From: Pseudomonas pseudonitroreducens
GTDB lineage: Bacteria > Pseudomonadota > Gammaproteobacteria > Pseudomonadales > Pseudomonadaceae
Direction of reading: 5' to 3'
Assembly (NCBI RefSeq): GCF_021603645.1
Contig: NZ_BQHJ01000001.1
Location: 124,001-188,000 of the forward strand
Length of the DNA stretch: 64,000 bases
Part shown: positions 18,279 to 28,117 of the stretch, one piece after another
How the letters are laid out: every line of letters begins with the position of its first letter
Position numbering within the stretch: position 1 is the first letter of the stretch
Notes under the pieces: generated by a model
Told to the model about the DNA's origin: nothing
Database searches by the model: none
Seen by the model: only the letters and a program-made list of their open reading frames with translations
Made by a program: the position numbers and the translations under genes

Positions 18279-19465
18279 GCCATCCGCAGTGGATCACTGT
18301 GCTGGGGGCGACCGGTTCGATCGGCCTCAGTACCCTCGACGTCATCGGGCGTCACCCTGATCGTTACCGCGTCTTCGCGCTCAGCGGCTTCTCCCGCCTG
18401 GCCGAGCTCGAGGCGCTTTGCCTTCGTCACCGGCCGCGATTCGTGGTCGTGCCAGAGGTTGAGCAGGCGCGTAACCTGCAGGATCGCCTCGCTTCGGCGG
18501 GGCTCGAGGCCAGGGTGCTGGTGGGGGAGGCTGGGCTCTGCGAGATTTCCGCGCATCCCGATGTGGACGCGGTGATGGCCGCCATCGTCGGCGCCGCCGG
18601 CCTGAAGCCGACCCTGGCGGCCGTCGAGGCCGGCAAGCGGGTATTGCTGGCCAATAAAGAGGCGCTGGTGATGTCCGGCGCACTGTTCATGAATGCCGTT
18701 CGCGCCAGCGGCGCCGTGCTGCTGCCCATCGATAGCGAGCACAACGCGATCTTCCAGTGCATGCCGGCGGACTATGCTCGCGGCCTGGGTGAGGTTGGCG
18801 TGCGTCGCATCCTGCTGACCGCTTCGGGCGGGCCGTTCCGCGAAACCCCATTGGAGCAGCTGGCCCGGGTGTCGCCCGAGCAGGCCTGTGCGCACCCCAA
18901 CTGGTCGATGGGGCGGAAGATTTCCGTCGATTCGGCCAGCATGATGAACAAAGGCCTGGAGCTGATCGAGGCCTGCTGGCTGTTTGATGCCGCGCCATCG
19001 AAGGTCGAGGTGGTGATCCACCCGCAGAGCGTGATCCACTCTCTGGTGGACTACGTCGATGGCTCGGTGCTGGCCCAGTTGGGCAACCCGGATATGCGTA
19101 CGCCGATTGCCCACGCGCTGGCCTGGCCGCAGCGAATCGATTCGGGTGTTTCGCCGCTCGATCTGTTTTCCATTGCCCGCCTGGACTTCAGCGCGCCCGA
19201 CGAGCAGCGTTTCCCCTGTCTGCGCCTGGCGCGCCAGGCGGCCGAGGCGGGCGGCGGCGTGCCGGCGATGCTCAATGCGGCGAACGAGGTGGCCGTTGCT
19301 GCGTTCCTTGAGCGGCGCATCCGCTTCACGGATATCCCGGTTATCATCGACGAAGTGCTGAACCGCGAGGCGCACACGCCGGTCGAATCGCTCGATGCGG
19401 TGCTGGCGGCCGACCAGCGTGCACGCGGCGCCGCACAGGCGTGGTTGCAGGAGCGCGGGCATTGA
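18275..19465 (+). CDS. dxr: 1-deoxy-D-xylulose 5-phosphate reductoisomerase
   Basis: Second step of the MEP isoprenoid pathway. 396 residues starting at a GTG (18275) that overlaps the cdsA stop. The NADPH loop GATGSIG is at residues 11-17. The metal/substrate region [14 protein letters not shown] and the [13 protein letters not shown] and [10 protein letters not shown] segments are intact. Two other MEP genes, ispD and ispF, lie further along the window. Confidence 0.97.
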   Translation: MSHPQWITVLGATGSIGLSTLDVIGRHPDRYRVFALSGFSRLAELEALCLRHRPRFVVVPEVEQARNLQDRLASAGLEARVLVGEAGLCEISAHPDVDAVMAAIVGAAGLKPTLAAVEAGKRVLLANKEALVMSGALFMNAVRASGAVLLPIDSEHNAIFQCMPADYARGLGEVGVRRILLTASGGPFRETPLEQLARVSPEQACAHPNWSMGRKISVDSASMMNKGLELIEACWLFDAAPSKVEVVIHPQSVIHSLVDYVDGSVLAQLGNPDMRTPIAHALAWPQRIDSGVSPLDLFSIARLDFSAPDEQRFPCLRLARQAAEAGGGVPAMLNAANEVAVAAFLERRIRFTDIPVIIDEVLNREAHTPVESLDAVLAADQRARGAAQAWLQERGH

Positions 19466-19481
19466 GCCCGAGGAGGTAGCG

Positions 19482-20834
19482 ATGAGCGCCCTTTATATGG
19501 TGGTGGGACTGATTGTCGCCCTGGGCGTACTGGTCACCTTCCACGAGTTCGGACATTTCTGGGTTGCACGGCGCTGCGGGGTCAAGGTCCTGCGCTTTTC
19601 CGTCGGTTTCGGTACGCCGCTGGTGCGCTGGCATGATCGCCAGGGCACCGAATTTGTCGTTGCCGCTATCCCCCTGGGCGGCTACGTGAAGATGCTCGAC
19701 GAGCGCGAGGGCGATGTTCCCGCCGAGCTGCTCGACCGCGCCTTCAACCGCAAGACCGTGTTCCAGCGTATCGCCATTGTTGCCGCCGGTCCGGTGGCCA
19801 ACTTCCTGCTGGCCATCCTGTTCTTCTGGGTCCTGGCCATGCTCGGCAGCCAGCAGATCAAGCCGATCATCGGCTCGGTGGTGGCGGATAGCCCAGCGGC
19901 GCTGGCTGGCCTGGCCTCCGGCCAGGAAGTGGTTGCGGTGGACGGTGAAGCCGTCGATGGCTGGAGCAGCGTGAACCTGCAGCTGGTGCGCCGTCTCGGT
20001 GAAACCGGCGAGCTGAGTGTTGCAGTGCTGGAACAGGGTTCGAGCGTTCCCGCGGTGCACCAGGTGCGCATCAGTTCCTGGCTGAAGAACGAAGACAATC
20101 CTGATCCCATCGGTGGTCTGGGGATCCAGCCCTGGCGACCTGCTGTCGCACCGGTGATCGCCGAGCTGGATGACAAGGGGCCTGCCAAGGCCGCCGGTCT
20201 GCAGATTGGTGACCGACTTGTCAGTCTGGATGGCCAGTCGGTCACGGATTGGCAGGAAGTCGTCTCGCGTGTTCGCGCCATGCCCGAGGGCAAGGTCACG
20301 CTGGGCATCGAGCGCGCCGGTCAGCGCGAGGAACTTGCCCTGACCCTGGCAGCCAAAGGCGAGGGCAAGGCCCGCACCGGTTACCTGGGGGCTGGTGTCG
20401 CAGGTGGACAATGGCCGCCGGAAATGCTCCGCGAAGTGAGCTATGGGCCGGTGGCGGCGGTCGGGCAGGCACTCTCCCGAACCTGGTCCATGAGCCTGCT
20501 AACTCTGGATTCTCTAAAGAAAATGGTGCTTGGGCAGCTCTCGGTAAAAAACTTGAGCGGGCCGATAACCATTGCTAAAGTGGCGGGCGCTTCAGCCCAG
20601 TCAGGCGTAGGGGATTTTCTGCATTTCCTCGCTTATCTGAGCATCAGCTTGGGGGTTCTCAACCTGTTGCCGATTCCCGTTCTCGATGGCGGGCATCTGC
20701 TGTTCTACATGGTCGAGTGGGTGCGAGGTCGCCCATTGTCGGAGCGGGTCCAGGCTTGGGGGATGCAGATTGGCATCAGCCTGGTAGTCGGGGTCATGTT
20801 GTTGGCCCTGGTCAACGATCTGAGTCGACTGTAA
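19482..20834 (+). CDS. rseP: RseP/MucP site-2 intramembrane zinc protease
   Basis: Cleaves anti-sigma factors such as MucA to activate the envelope-stress sigma factor (AlgU in Pseudomonas). 450 residues. The zinc motif HEFGH is at residues 21-25 in the first membrane segment, two PDZ domains lie between about 115 and 310, and the second metal-site motif PVLDGGHLL is near the C-terminus. The start at 19482 follows AGGAGG at 19471-19476. It sits between dxr and bamA, linking outer-membrane assembly to its stress response. Confidence 0.96.
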   Translation: MSALYMVVGLIVALGVLVTFHEFGHFWVARRCGVKVLRFSVGFGTPLVRWHDRQGTEFVVAAIPLGGYVKMLDEREGDVPAELLDRAFNRKTVFQRIAIVAAGPVANFLLAILFFWVLAMLGSQQIKPIIGSVVADSPAALAGLASGQEVVAVDGEAVDGWSSVNLQLVRRLGETGELSVAVLEQGSSVPAVHQVRISSWLKNEDNPDPIGGLGIQPWRPAVAPVIAELDDKGPAKAAGLQIGDRLVSLDGQSVTDWQEVVSRVRAMPEGKVTLGIERAGQREELALTLAAKGEGKARTGYLGAGVAGGQWPPEMLREVSYGPVAAVGQALSRTWSMSLLTLDSLKKMVLGQLSVKNLSGPITIAKVAGASAQSGVGDFLHFLAYLSISLGVLNLLPIPVLDGGHLLFYMVEWVRGRPLSERVQAWGMQIGISLVVGVMLLALVNDLSRL

Positions 20835-20853
20835 CCGCCCATTGGTTTTCGGA

Positions 20854-20874
20854 TCTGCCGCCATTTGCGGCAGA
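20854..20874 (+). other. rseP-bamA intercistronic hairpin
   Basis: An 8-base perfect stem TCTGCCGC/GCGGCAGA with a 5-base loop in the 73 bases between rseP and bamA. It is followed by a T-containing but interrupted stretch, so it is a weak terminator at best and could be a processing or stabilising hairpin upstream of bamA. Confidence 0.6.
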
Positions 20875-20907
20875 TTCTCTATTTGTCAGTTGGAATAAAA
20901 GGACTCC

Positions 20908-23283
20908 ATGAAACGCTTTCTGCTTCCCGCGGCCCTTTCCGCGCTGATGATCGCCCAGGTTCACGCCGAGTCCTTCACTGTTTCCGATATCCGGGTCAAC
21001 GGCCTGCAGCGCGTGTCTGCCGGCAGCGTGTTCGCGGCGCTGCCGCTGAACGTCGGCGAGCAGATCGACGATCGCCGCCTGGTCGAAGCGACCCGCTCGC
21101 TGTTCAAGACCGGTTTCTTCCAGGACATCCAGCTCAGCCGTGATGGCAATGTGCTGATCGTCAACGTGGTCGAGCGTCCGTCCATCTCCAGCATCGAGAT
21201 CGAGGGCAACAAGGCGATCACCACCGAGGACCTGATGAAGGGTCTGAAGCAGTCCGGCCTTTCCGAAGGCGAAATCTTCCAGCGTGCGACCCTCGAGGGC
21301 GTGCGTAACGAACTGCAGCGCCAGTACGTGGCCCAGGGCCGCTACTCCGCGGAGATCGAGACCGAAGTGGTGCCGCAGCCGCGCAACCGTGTCGCGCTGA
21401 AGATCAACATCAACGAAGGCACCGTGGCGGCCATCGCCCATGTCAACGTGGTGGGCAACACCGTCTTCTCCGAGGAAGACCTGACCGACCTGTTCGAGCT
21501 GAAGACCACCAACTGGCTGTCCTTCTTCAAGAACGACGACAAGTATTCCCGCGAGAAGCTCTCCGGCGACCTGGAACGCCTGCGTTCCTACTACCTGGAC
21601 CGCGGCTACATCCACATGGATATCGCCTCCACCCAGGTGTCCATCACCCCCGACAAGAAGCACGTCTACATCACCGTCAACGTCAACGAAGGTGAGAAGT
21701 ACACCGTCAGCGACGTGAAGCTCTCTGGCGACCTGAAGGTACCGGAAGAGGAAGTGAAGAAGCTGCTGCTGGTGAAGAAGGGCCAGGTGTTCTCCCGCAA
21801 GGTGATGACCACTACCTCCGACCTGATCACCCGCCGCCTGGGTAACGAGGGCTACACCTTCGCCAACGTCAACGGCGTTCCCGAGCCGAACGACGAGAAC
21901 AAGACCGTGTCGATCACCTACGTGGTCGACCCGGGCAAGCGCGCCTACGTCAACCGCATCAACTTCCGTGGCAACACCAAGACCGAGGATGAAGTTCTCC
22001 GTCGCGAAATGCGCCAGATGGAAGGCGGCTGGGCCTCGACCTACCTGATCGACCAGTCCAAGCAGCGCCTGGAGCGCCTGGGCTACTTCAAGGAAGTCAA
22101 CGTCGAGACCCCGGCCGTTCCAGGCACCGACGACCAGGTCGACGTCAACTACAGCGTGGAAGAACAGCCGTCCGGCTCGATCACCGCCAGCGTGGGCTTC
22201 GCCCAGAGCGCCGGCCTGATCCTTGGCGGCTCCATCAGCCAGAACAACTTCCTGGGTACCGGTAACAAGGTCAGCATCGGCCTGACCAAGTCCGACTACC
22301 AGACCCGTTATAACTTTGGCTTCGTCGACCCCTACTGGACCGTCGATGGTGTGAGCCTGGGTTACAACGCCTTCTACCGCAAGACCGACTACGACCAGCT
22401 CGACGTCGACGTTTCCAGCTACTCGGTGAACAGCCTGGGTGCCGGTGTCAGCATTGGCTACCCGATCAGCGAGACCTCGCGCCTGACCTACGGCCTGACC
22501 GTGCAGCGCGACGACATCGATACCGGCGCCTACACCGTGGATGAAATCTTCGACTTCATCGAGAAGGAAGGCGACAGCTTCACCAACTTCAAGGCGTCCA
22601 TCGGCTGGTCCGAATCTACCCTGAACAAGGGTGTGCTGGCCAACCGTGGTCACTCGCAGAGCCTGGTGCTGGAAACCACTGTTCCGGGTAGCGACCTGTC
22701 GTTCTACAAGCTCGACTACCGCGGCCAGATCTTTGCCCCGCTCACCGAGAACTACACCATGCGCTTCCATACCGAGCTCGGTTATGGCGGTGCCTATGGT
22801 GATACCGACCGCCTGCCGTTCTACGAGAACTACTACGCCGGTGGCTTCAACTCGGTGCGTGGCTTCAAGGACAGCTCCCTTGGTCCGCGTAGTACGCCCA
22901 GTAAAGCTCGTAACAACGGTGATGGGCCGGATGACCAAGGCCGCTACACCGACCCGGATCAGGATCCGGAAGCCTTCGGTGGTAACATCCTGATCACCGG
23001 TGGCGCCGAACTGCTGTTCCCGCTGCCCTTCGTGAAGGATCAGCGCCAACTGCGGACCGTGCTGTTCTACGACATCGGTAACGTGTTCGACACCGATTGT
23101 CCTATCTCGACCACCCAGGGCTGCGATGGCGTCAAGTTCCAGGACATGGCGATGTCTGCCGGTGTGGGCCTGACCTGGATCACCGCTCTGGGTCCGCTGA
23201 GCTTCAGCCTGGCGACTCCGATCAAGAAGCCGGACAACGCCGAGACCCAGATCTTCCAGTTCTCCCTGGGACAGACCTTCTAA
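20908..23283 (+). CDS. bamA: Outer membrane assembly factor BamA
   Basis: Essential beta-barrel insertase of the BAM complex. 791 residues, with a signal peptide (MKRFLLPAALSALMIAQVHA), five POTRA domains (about 21-420) and a 16-strand barrel ending in aromatic F. The VRGF motif of loop 6 is at residues 650-653. The following exposed segment (about 660-690) is hydrophilic and rich in D, N, G and P, as expected for a variable surface tip. AAAGGA precedes the ATG. BamA is also the reported selectivity determinant for LlpA-type bacteriocins, one of which is encoded about 4.8 kb downstream. Confidence 0.97.
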   Translation: MKRFLLPAALSALMIAQVHAESFTVSDIRVNGLQRVSAGSVFAALPLNVGEQIDDRRLVEATRSLFKTGFFQDIQLSRDGNVLIVNVVERPSISSIEIEGNKAITTEDLMKGLKQSGLSEGEIFQRATLEGVRNELQRQYVAQGRYSAEIETEVVPQPRNRVALKININEGTVAAIAHVNVVGNTVFSEEDLTDLFELKTTNWLSFFKNDDKYSREKLSGDLERLRSYYLDRGYIHMDIASTQVSITPDKKHVYITVNVNEGEKYTVSDVKLSGDLKVPEEEVKKLLLVKKGQVFSRKVMTTTSDLITRRLGNEGYTFANVNGVPEPNDENKTVSITYVVDPGKRAYVNRINFRGNTKTEDEVLRREMRQMEGGWASTYLIDQSKQRLERLGYFKEVNVETPAVPGTDDQVDVNYSVEEQPSGSITASVGFAQSAGLILGGSISQNNFLGTGNKVSIGLTKSDYQTRYNFGFVDPYWTVDGVSLGYNAFYRKTDYDQLDVDVSSYSVNSLGAGVSIGYPISETSRLTYGLTVQRDDIDTGAYTVDEIFDFIEKEGDSFTNFKASIGWSESTLNKGVLANRGHSQSLVLETTVPGSDLSFYKLDYRGQIFAPLTENYTMRFHTELGYGGAYGDTDRLPFYENYYAGGFNSVRGFKDSSLGPRSTPSKARNNGDGPDDQGRYTDPDQDPEAFGGNILITGGAELLFPLPFVKDQRQLRTVLFYDIGNVFDTDCPISTTQGCDGVKFQDMAMSAGVGLTWITALGPLSFSLATPIKKPDNAETQIFQFSLGQTF

Positions 23284-23331
23284 TTGGCCGTATCGTTGTA
23301 TTGACAACCATGCTTTGTGCAGGAGTGCATT

Positions 23332-23835
23332 GTGCGTAAGTTGACCCAGTTCGTCCTGATCACCGCCGCCCTGGCAGCGAGCCCCGCGTTCGCCGACATG
23401 AAGATCGCGGTGCTCAACTATCAGATGGCACTCCTCGAGTCCGATTCGGCCAAGCAGTATGCCGTCGACGCCGAGAAGAAGTTCGGCCCCCAACTGACCA
23501 AGCTCAAGGCCCTGGAAACCGATGCCAAGGCCCTGCAGGACAAGCTGGTCAACGGCGGCAGCAAGATGTCCAACGCCGAGCGTGAAAAGGCCGAAGGTGA
23601 CTTCAAGCAGAAGGCTCGTGACTTCCAGTTCCAGTCCAAGGAGCTGAACGAAGCCAAGGCCGTTGCTGACCGCGACATGCTGAAGAAGCTCAAGCCGAAG
23701 CTGGACCAGGCCGTCGAGGAAACCATCAAGAAAGGTGGTTATGATCTCGTGGTCGAGCGTGGTGCCGTGGTTGACGTGAAGCCGCAGTACGACATCACCC
23801 GCCAAGTCATCGAGCGCATGAATCAACTGCGCTGA
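23332..23835 (+). CDS. skp: Periplasmic chaperone Skp/OmpH
   Basis: Holdase that carries unfolded outer-membrane proteins to the BAM complex. 167 residues from a GTG at 23332, chosen because AGGAG (23321-23325) lies six bases before it and because this gives a clean signal peptide ending SPAFA. A second GTG at 23317 precedes the Shine-Dalgarno. The mature part is Lys/Glu-rich coiled coil, typical of Skp tentacles. The stop overlaps the lpxD start. Confidence 0.94.
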   Translation: MRKLTQFVLITAALAASPAFADMKIAVLNYQMALLESDSAKQYAVDAEKKFGPQLTKLKALETDAKALQDKLVNGGSKMSNAEREKAEGDFKQKARDFQFQSKELNEAKAVADRDMLKKLKPKLDQAVEETIKKGGYDLVVERGAVVDVKPQYDITRQVIERMNQLR

Positions 23836-24896
23836 TGATGACCGAGCTGTCCTTTACTCTCGCCGAACTGGCCGCGCAACTCGATGCCGAGTTGCGCGGC
23901 GATCCCGCTCAGGTGATCAGCGGGCTGGCTACCCTGAAGGATGCAGGCGCCGGCCAACTGAGCTTCCTGGCCAATCCGCAGTACCGCAAGTTCCTAGCCG
24001 ACAGCCAGGCCAGCGCCATTCTGCTGACTGCCGCTGATGCCGAAGGCTTCGCCGGTAATGCACTGATTGTCCCCAATCCGTACCTGGCCTATGCCGGCCT
24101 GTCCCATCAGTTCGATCGCAAGCCCAAGGCGGCGGTTGGCATTCATCCCACCGCGGTGGTTGATGAAGGTGCGCAGGTCGATGCGAGCGCCAGTGTCGGT
24201 CCCTATGCCGTGATTGAGGCGGGCGCGCAAATCGGCGCGAACGTCACCATCGGCGCCCACTGCTTCGTTGGTGCGCGCAGCGTGATCGGCGAGGGCGGCT
24301 GGCTTGCGCCGCGCGTGACGCTTTACCACGACGTGCGTATCGGCAAGCGCGTGGTGATCCAGTCCGGCGCCGTGCTGGGGGGCGAGGGCTTCGGCTTCGC
24401 CAACCACCAGGGTATCTGGCAGAAGATCGCGCAGATAGGCGGCGTGACCCTGGGGGATGACGTCGAGATCGGCGCCAACACCACCATCGACCGCGGTGCG
24501 CTGTCCGATACCATCGTGGGCAACGGCGTGAAGCTGGACAACCAGATCATGATCGCCCACAACGTGCAGATCGGTGATCACACCGCCATGGCCGGCTGCT
24601 GCGGAATTTCCGGCAGCGCCAAGATCGGCAAGCATTGCATGCTCGCTGGTGGCGTCGGCCTGGTGGGCCATATCGAGATCTGCGACAACGTCTTCGTCAC
24701 CGGGATGACCATGGTGACCCGTTCGATCACCGAACCGGGTTCCTACTCCTCCGGTACCGCCATGCAGCCTGCGGCTGAATGGAAGAAGAGTGCCGCGCGC
24801 ATTCGTCAGCTGGATGACATGGCCCGTCGTCTGCAGCAGCTGGAAAAGCGCCTGGCCGCCGTGACCCCAAGCGGAGACGCTCCATCAGATGCGTGA
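23835..24896 (+). CDS. lpxD: UDP-3-O-acyl-glucosamine N-acyltransferase LpxD
   Basis: Third step of lipid A synthesis, N-acylating UDP-3-O-acyl-glucosamine. 353 residues with an N-terminal uridine-binding domain, then a left-handed beta helix made of hexapeptide repeats, and a C-terminal helix. The catalytic histidine region is [18 protein letters not shown]. The first ATG shares its A with the skp stop codon; a second ATG follows directly, so the exact start could be three bases later. Confidence 0.96.
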   Translation: MMTELSFTLAELAAQLDAELRGDPAQVISGLATLKDAGAGQLSFLANPQYRKFLADSQASAILLTAADAEGFAGNALIVPNPYLAYAGLSHQFDRKPKAAVGIHPTAVVDEGAQVDASASVGPYAVIEAGAQIGANVTIGAHCFVGARSVIGEGGWLAPRVTLYHDVRIGKRVVIQSGAVLGGEGFGFANHQGIWQKIAQIGGVTLGDDVEIGANTTIDRGALSDTIVGNGVKLDNQIMIAHNVQIGDHTAMAGCCGISGSAKIGKHCMLAGGVGLVGHIEICDNVFVTGMTMVTRSITEPGSYSSGTAMQPAAEWKKSAARIRQLDDMARRLQQLEKRLAAVTPSGDAPSDA

Positions 24897-24944
24897 TCCA
24901 CGCATTTTTTGGCGTTTCCCTTTTCTGAACAGGCTCCCCTGAAC

Positions 24945-25385
24945 ATGATGGACATCAACGAGATTCGCGAATACCTGCCTCATCGCTACCCTTTCCTGCT
25001 GGTGGATCGGGTGGTGGAGCTGGACATCGAGGCCAAGCGCATTCGCGCCTACAAGAATGTCAGCATCAACGAGCCGTTCTTCAATGGCCACTTCCCGCAG
25101 CACCCGATCATGCCGGGCGTGCTGATCATCGAGGCGATGGCGCAGGCTGCCGGCATCCTCGGTTTCAAGATGCTCGATGTGAAGCCGGCCGACGGTACCC
25201 TGTATTACTTCGTCGGCTCCGACAAGCTGCGCTTCCGCCAGCCGGTGCTGCCGGGCGACCAGCTGCAGCTCAACGCCCAGTTCATCAGCGTCAAGCGCGG
25301 CATCTGGAAGTTCGATTGCCACGCGACCGTCGATGACAAGGCGGTGTGCTCGGCTGAAATTATCTGTGCGGAACGCAAACTATGA
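24945..25385 (+). CDS. fabZ: 3-hydroxyacyl-ACP dehydratase FabZ
   Basis: Dehydrates beta-hydroxyacyl-ACP in fatty-acid synthesis, competing with LpxA/LpxD for 3-hydroxyacyl-ACP. 146 residues, single hot-dog domain. The catalytic pair is H49 in NGHFPQHP and E63 in IIEAMAQ. The start at 24945 ([14 protein letters not shown]) matches the family; the open frame extends 12 codons upstream without similarity. It lies between lpxD and lpxA and overlaps lpxA by four bases. Confidence 0.96.
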   Translation: MMDINEIREYLPHRYPFLLVDRVVELDIEAKRIRAYKNVSINEPFFNGHFPQHPIMPGVLIIEAMAQAAGILGFKMLDVKPADGTLYYFVGSDKLRFRQPVLPGDQLQLNAQFISVKRGIWKFDCHATVDDKAVCSAEIICAERKL

Positions 25386-26158
25386 GTTTGATCGATCCTC
25401 GCGCCATCATCGACCCGCGCGCAAAGCTGGCTGACGACGTAGAAGTGGGCCCCTGGTCCATGGTCGGGCCGGATGTGGAGATCGGCGAAGGTACGGTGAT
25501 CGGTCCCCACGTGGTGGTCAAAGGCCCCACGAAGATCGGCAGGCACAATCGGATTTTCCAGTTCTCCAGCGTGGGTGAAGATACCCCCGACCTGAAGTAC
25601 AAGGGCGAACCGACTCGCCTGGTGATCGGCGATCACAACGTGATCCGCGAGGGTGTCACTATCCATCGCGGCACTATCCAGGACCGCTCGGAAACCACCA
25701 TCGGCGACCATAACCTGTTCATGGCCTATGTTCATGTCGGTCATGACAGTGTGATCGGCAACCATTGCATCCTCGTGAATAACACCGCACTGGCGGGGCA
25801 TGTTCACGTGGATGACTGGGCAATTCTTTCCGGTTACACCCTGGTGCACCAGTTCTGCCGCATCGGCGCCCACGCCTTCTCCGGCATGGGCACCACCATC
25901 GGCAAGGACGTACCGGCCTATGTCACGGTCTTCGGCAACCCTGCCGAGGCCCGCAGCATGAACTTCGAGGGCTTGCGCCGCCGTGGTTTCAGCGCCGAGT
26001 CGATCCAGGCGCTGCGTCGAGCCTACAAGGTGGTCTACCGCCAGGGGCTGACCGTGGACGAGGCACTTGCCGAGTTGGCGGAAGCCTCCGAGCAGTTCCC
26101 GGAAGTCGCGGTGTTCCGTGACTCCATCCAGAGCTCCACCCGCGGCATCACCCGCTGA
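25382..26158 (+). CDS. lpxA: UDP-N-acetylglucosamine O-acyltransferase LpxA
   Basis: First step of lipid A synthesis. 258 residues, trimeric left-handed beta helix with hexapeptide repeats through about residue 190, then helices. The catalytic histidine context [13 protein letters not shown] and substrate-contact [13 protein letters not shown] are present. The ATGA overlap with fabZ and the two-base gap to lpxB indicate one transcript. Confidence 0.97.
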   Translation: MSLIDPRAIIDPRAKLADDVEVGPWSMVGPDVEIGEGTVIGPHVVVKGPTKIGRHNRIFQFSSVGEDTPDLKYKGEPTRLVIGDHNVIREGVTIHRGTIQDRSETTIGDHNLFMAYVHVGHDSVIGNHCILVNNTALAGHVHVDDWAILSGYTLVHQFCRIGAHAFSGMGTTIGKDVPAYVTVFGNPAEARSMNFEGLRRRGFSAESIQALRRAYKVVYRQGLTVDEALAELAEASEQFPEVAVFRDSIQSSTRGITR

Positions 26159-26160
26159 CC

Positions 26161-27303
26161 ATGCAACCGACCGCACGCAAGCTGCGCGTCGCCCTGGTCG
26201 CGGGCGAGGCGTCCGGCGATATCCTCGGCTCCGGCCTCATGCAGGCACTCAAGCAGCGCCACCCCGATATCGAGTTCATCGGTGTCGGCGGTCCGCGCAT
26301 GCAGGCCGAAGGGCTGCAATCGCATTTCCCGATGGAGCGCCTGGCGGTCATGGGCCTGGTCGAGGTACTTGGCCGCCTGCGCGAACTGCTGCGCCGGCGC
26401 AAGGACCTGGTGCAGATGCTGATCGCTGCCAAGCCGGACGTGTTCATCGGCATCGATGCGCCGGACTTCAACCTGAACATCGAATTGAAGCTGCGCCGTG
26501 CTGGCATTCGCACGGTGCACTACGTCAGTCCATCAGTCTGGGCCTGGCGACAGAAGCGTGTGCTGAAGATCAAGGACGCCTGCGACCTGATGCTCGCACT
26601 GTTCCCCTTCGAGGCGCGCTTCTATGAAGAGCATGCGGTCCCGGTGCGTTTCGTCGGCCACCCGCTGGCCAACACTATTCCGCTGGAGGCTGATCGTGCC
26701 GGTGCGCGCGTGCGTCTCGGCCTTCCCGAGGGCGACAGTGTCGTTGCGCTCCTGCCCGGCAGCCGGGGAGGGGAGGTCGGTAAGCTCGGTGCGCTGTTCC
26801 TCGATACTGCCCAGCGCCTGCTGCAGGATCGCCCTGGCCTGAGGTTCGTGCTGCCCTGCGCCAGTCCTGAGCGCCGGGTGCAAATCGAAGAAATGCTCGC
26901 CGGCCGCGACTTGCCGGTGCAGTTGCTCGACGGCGCTTCCCACGAGGCCCTGGCCGCCTGCGATGCTGTGCTGATTGCCTCTGGCACCGCCACCTTGGAA
27001 GCGCTGTTGTACAAGCGGCCGATGGTCGTCGCCTACAAGGTGGCGCCGATGACCTACCGCATCCTCAAGCGCCTGGTGAAAAGCCCCTATATTTCACTGC
27101 CGAACCTGCTGGCCGGCCGTCTGTTGGTGCCGGAACTGATCCAGGACGCGGCAACCCCCGAGGCGCTGGCCGCCACGCTGCTGCCGCTGCTCGATGATGG
27201 CAGTGTGCAAACCGAATCCTTCGATGCCATCCATCGCGCCCTGCGCCAGGATGCGTCGGCGCAGGCCGCCGAAGCGGTGCTCGCCCTGGTGGAGAAACGC
27301 TGA
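26161..27303 (+). CDS. lpxB: Lipid A disaccharide synthase LpxB
   Basis: GT19 glycosyltransferase joining UDP-diacyl-glucosamine and lipid X. 380 residues. The N-terminal glycine-rich [13 protein letters not shown] and the segments [14 protein letters not shown]-like ([10 protein letters not shown]) and LPGSRGGEV are typical. The start is two bases after the lpxA stop, and the stop TGA overlaps the rnhB ATG. Confidence 0.96.
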   Translation: MQPTARKLRVALVAGEASGDILGSGLMQALKQRHPDIEFIGVGGPRMQAEGLQSHFPMERLAVMGLVEVLGRLRELLRRRKDLVQMLIAAKPDVFIGIDAPDFNLNIELKLRRAGIRTVHYVSPSVWAWRQKRVLKIKDACDLMLALFPFEARFYEEHAVPVRFVGHPLANTIPLEADRAGARVRLGLPEGDSVVALLPGSRGGEVGKLGALFLDTAQRLLQDRPGLRFVLPCASPERRVQIEEMLAGRDLPVQLLDGASHEALAACDAVLIASGTATLEALLYKRPMVVAYKVAPMTYRILKRLVKSPYISLPNLLAGRLLVPELIQDAATPEALAATLLPLLDDGSVQTESFDAIHRALRQDASAQAAEAVLALVEKR

Positions 27304-27902
27304 TGCAGATGGGCCTGGATTTCACCCTGGTGGAAGAACTGGTTGCCGGTGTCGACGAAGTCGGCCGTGGTCCGCTGTGCGGGCCGGTAGTCACAGCAGC
27401 GGTGATCCTGGACCCCGCGCGTCCGATCAAGGGCCTCAACGATTCCAAGAAGCTCAGTGAGGCCCGTCGCGAGGCGCTGTTCGAGGAAATCCGCGAGAAG
27501 GCGCTGGCCTGGTGCATTGCCCGTGCCGACGTGCATGAAATCGACCAGCTCAACATCCTCCACGCCACCATGCTCGCCATGCAGCGTGCGGTGGAAGGCC
27601 TCAGCGTCACGCCGAAACTGGCGCTGATCGACGGTAATCGTTGCCCCAAGCTGAAAGTCCCCTCGGCACCGGTCGTGCAGGGCGACGCCAAGGTCCCGGC
27701 TATCGCCGCCGCCTCGATCCTGGCCAAGGTCAGCCGCGACCGCGAGATGCAGGAAATGGAAGCGCAGTACCCCGGCTACGGGATTGGCGGGCACAAGGGC
27801 TACCCGACTCCGGTGCACCTCGAAGCCCTCAGGCGCCTGGGCCCCACGCCTATTCACCGGCGTTCGTTTGCTCCTGTGCGTGAGTTGTTAGTAGATATAT
27901 AG
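27303..27902 (+). CDS. rnhB: Ribonuclease HII
   Basis: Removes RNA from RNA-DNA hybrids, including single ribonucleotides. 199 residues. Active-site acidic residues lie in [15 protein letters not shown] (Asp and Glu) and ALIDGNRCP (Asp). It is the last gene of the rpsB-initiated array; a Rho-independent terminator follows. The DNA base composition changes sharply just after its stop. Confidence 0.96.
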   Translation: MQMGLDFTLVEELVAGVDEVGRGPLCGPVVTAAVILDPARPIKGLNDSKKLSEARREALFEEIREKALAWCIARADVHEIDQLNILHATMLAMQRAVEGLSVTPKLALIDGNRCPKLKVPSAPVVQGDAKVPAIAAASILAKVSRDREMQEMEAQYPGYGIGGHKGYPTPVHLEALRRLGPTPIHRRSFAPVRELLVDI

Positions 27903-27957
27903 CTGCTGGTTTCGCGGGCTATGTACGCGCTCATAACAGCACAAGTGTGGGGCGGCA

Positions 27958-27992
27958 TTGCAGGGGCTCCAACAGAGCCACTGCAAATTTTT
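27958..27992 (+). terminator. Rho-independent terminator of the lpx-rnhB array
   Basis: A hairpin TTGCAG..GGCTC / GAGCC..CTGCAA (27958-27986) with a small internal asymmetry is followed by a run of five T (27988-27992). It is positioned 55 bases after the rnhB stop and oriented for plus-strand termination. Confidence 0.8.
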
Positions 27993-28072
27993 GGCGTTCG
28001 GATTTTTTATAGGTGAGCTCACGTATGAATATGCCGTCGATGAGAGTTTTGTCTAGACGATGCGGACTTCCT

Positions 28073-28111
28073 ACATAGCAAGGCCTCATGTGGTGTGAGC
28101 CCTTGCTATGT
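28073..28111 (-). terminator. Hairpin immediately 3' of the bacteriocin gene
   Basis: A perfect 11-base inverted repeat ACATAGCAAGG / CCTTGCTATGT (28073-28083 with 28101-28111) and 17-base loop, seven bases beyond the llpA stop. No T-run follows on the minus strand, so it is a stabilising or Rho-linked 3' hairpin rather than a canonical terminator. A separate 10-base palindrome GTGAGCTCAC is at 28013-28022. The rest of 27993-28117 shows nothing recognisable. Confidence 0.55.
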
Positions 28112-28117
28112 GCGGCT

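Noticed and set aside
20812-23826. A 1004-codon minus-strand open frame opposite bamA and skp
   Set aside because: It is an antisense shadow produced by the strong third-position GC bias of bamA/skp; its translation is low-complexity (H, L, V, G, Q) and matches no family.
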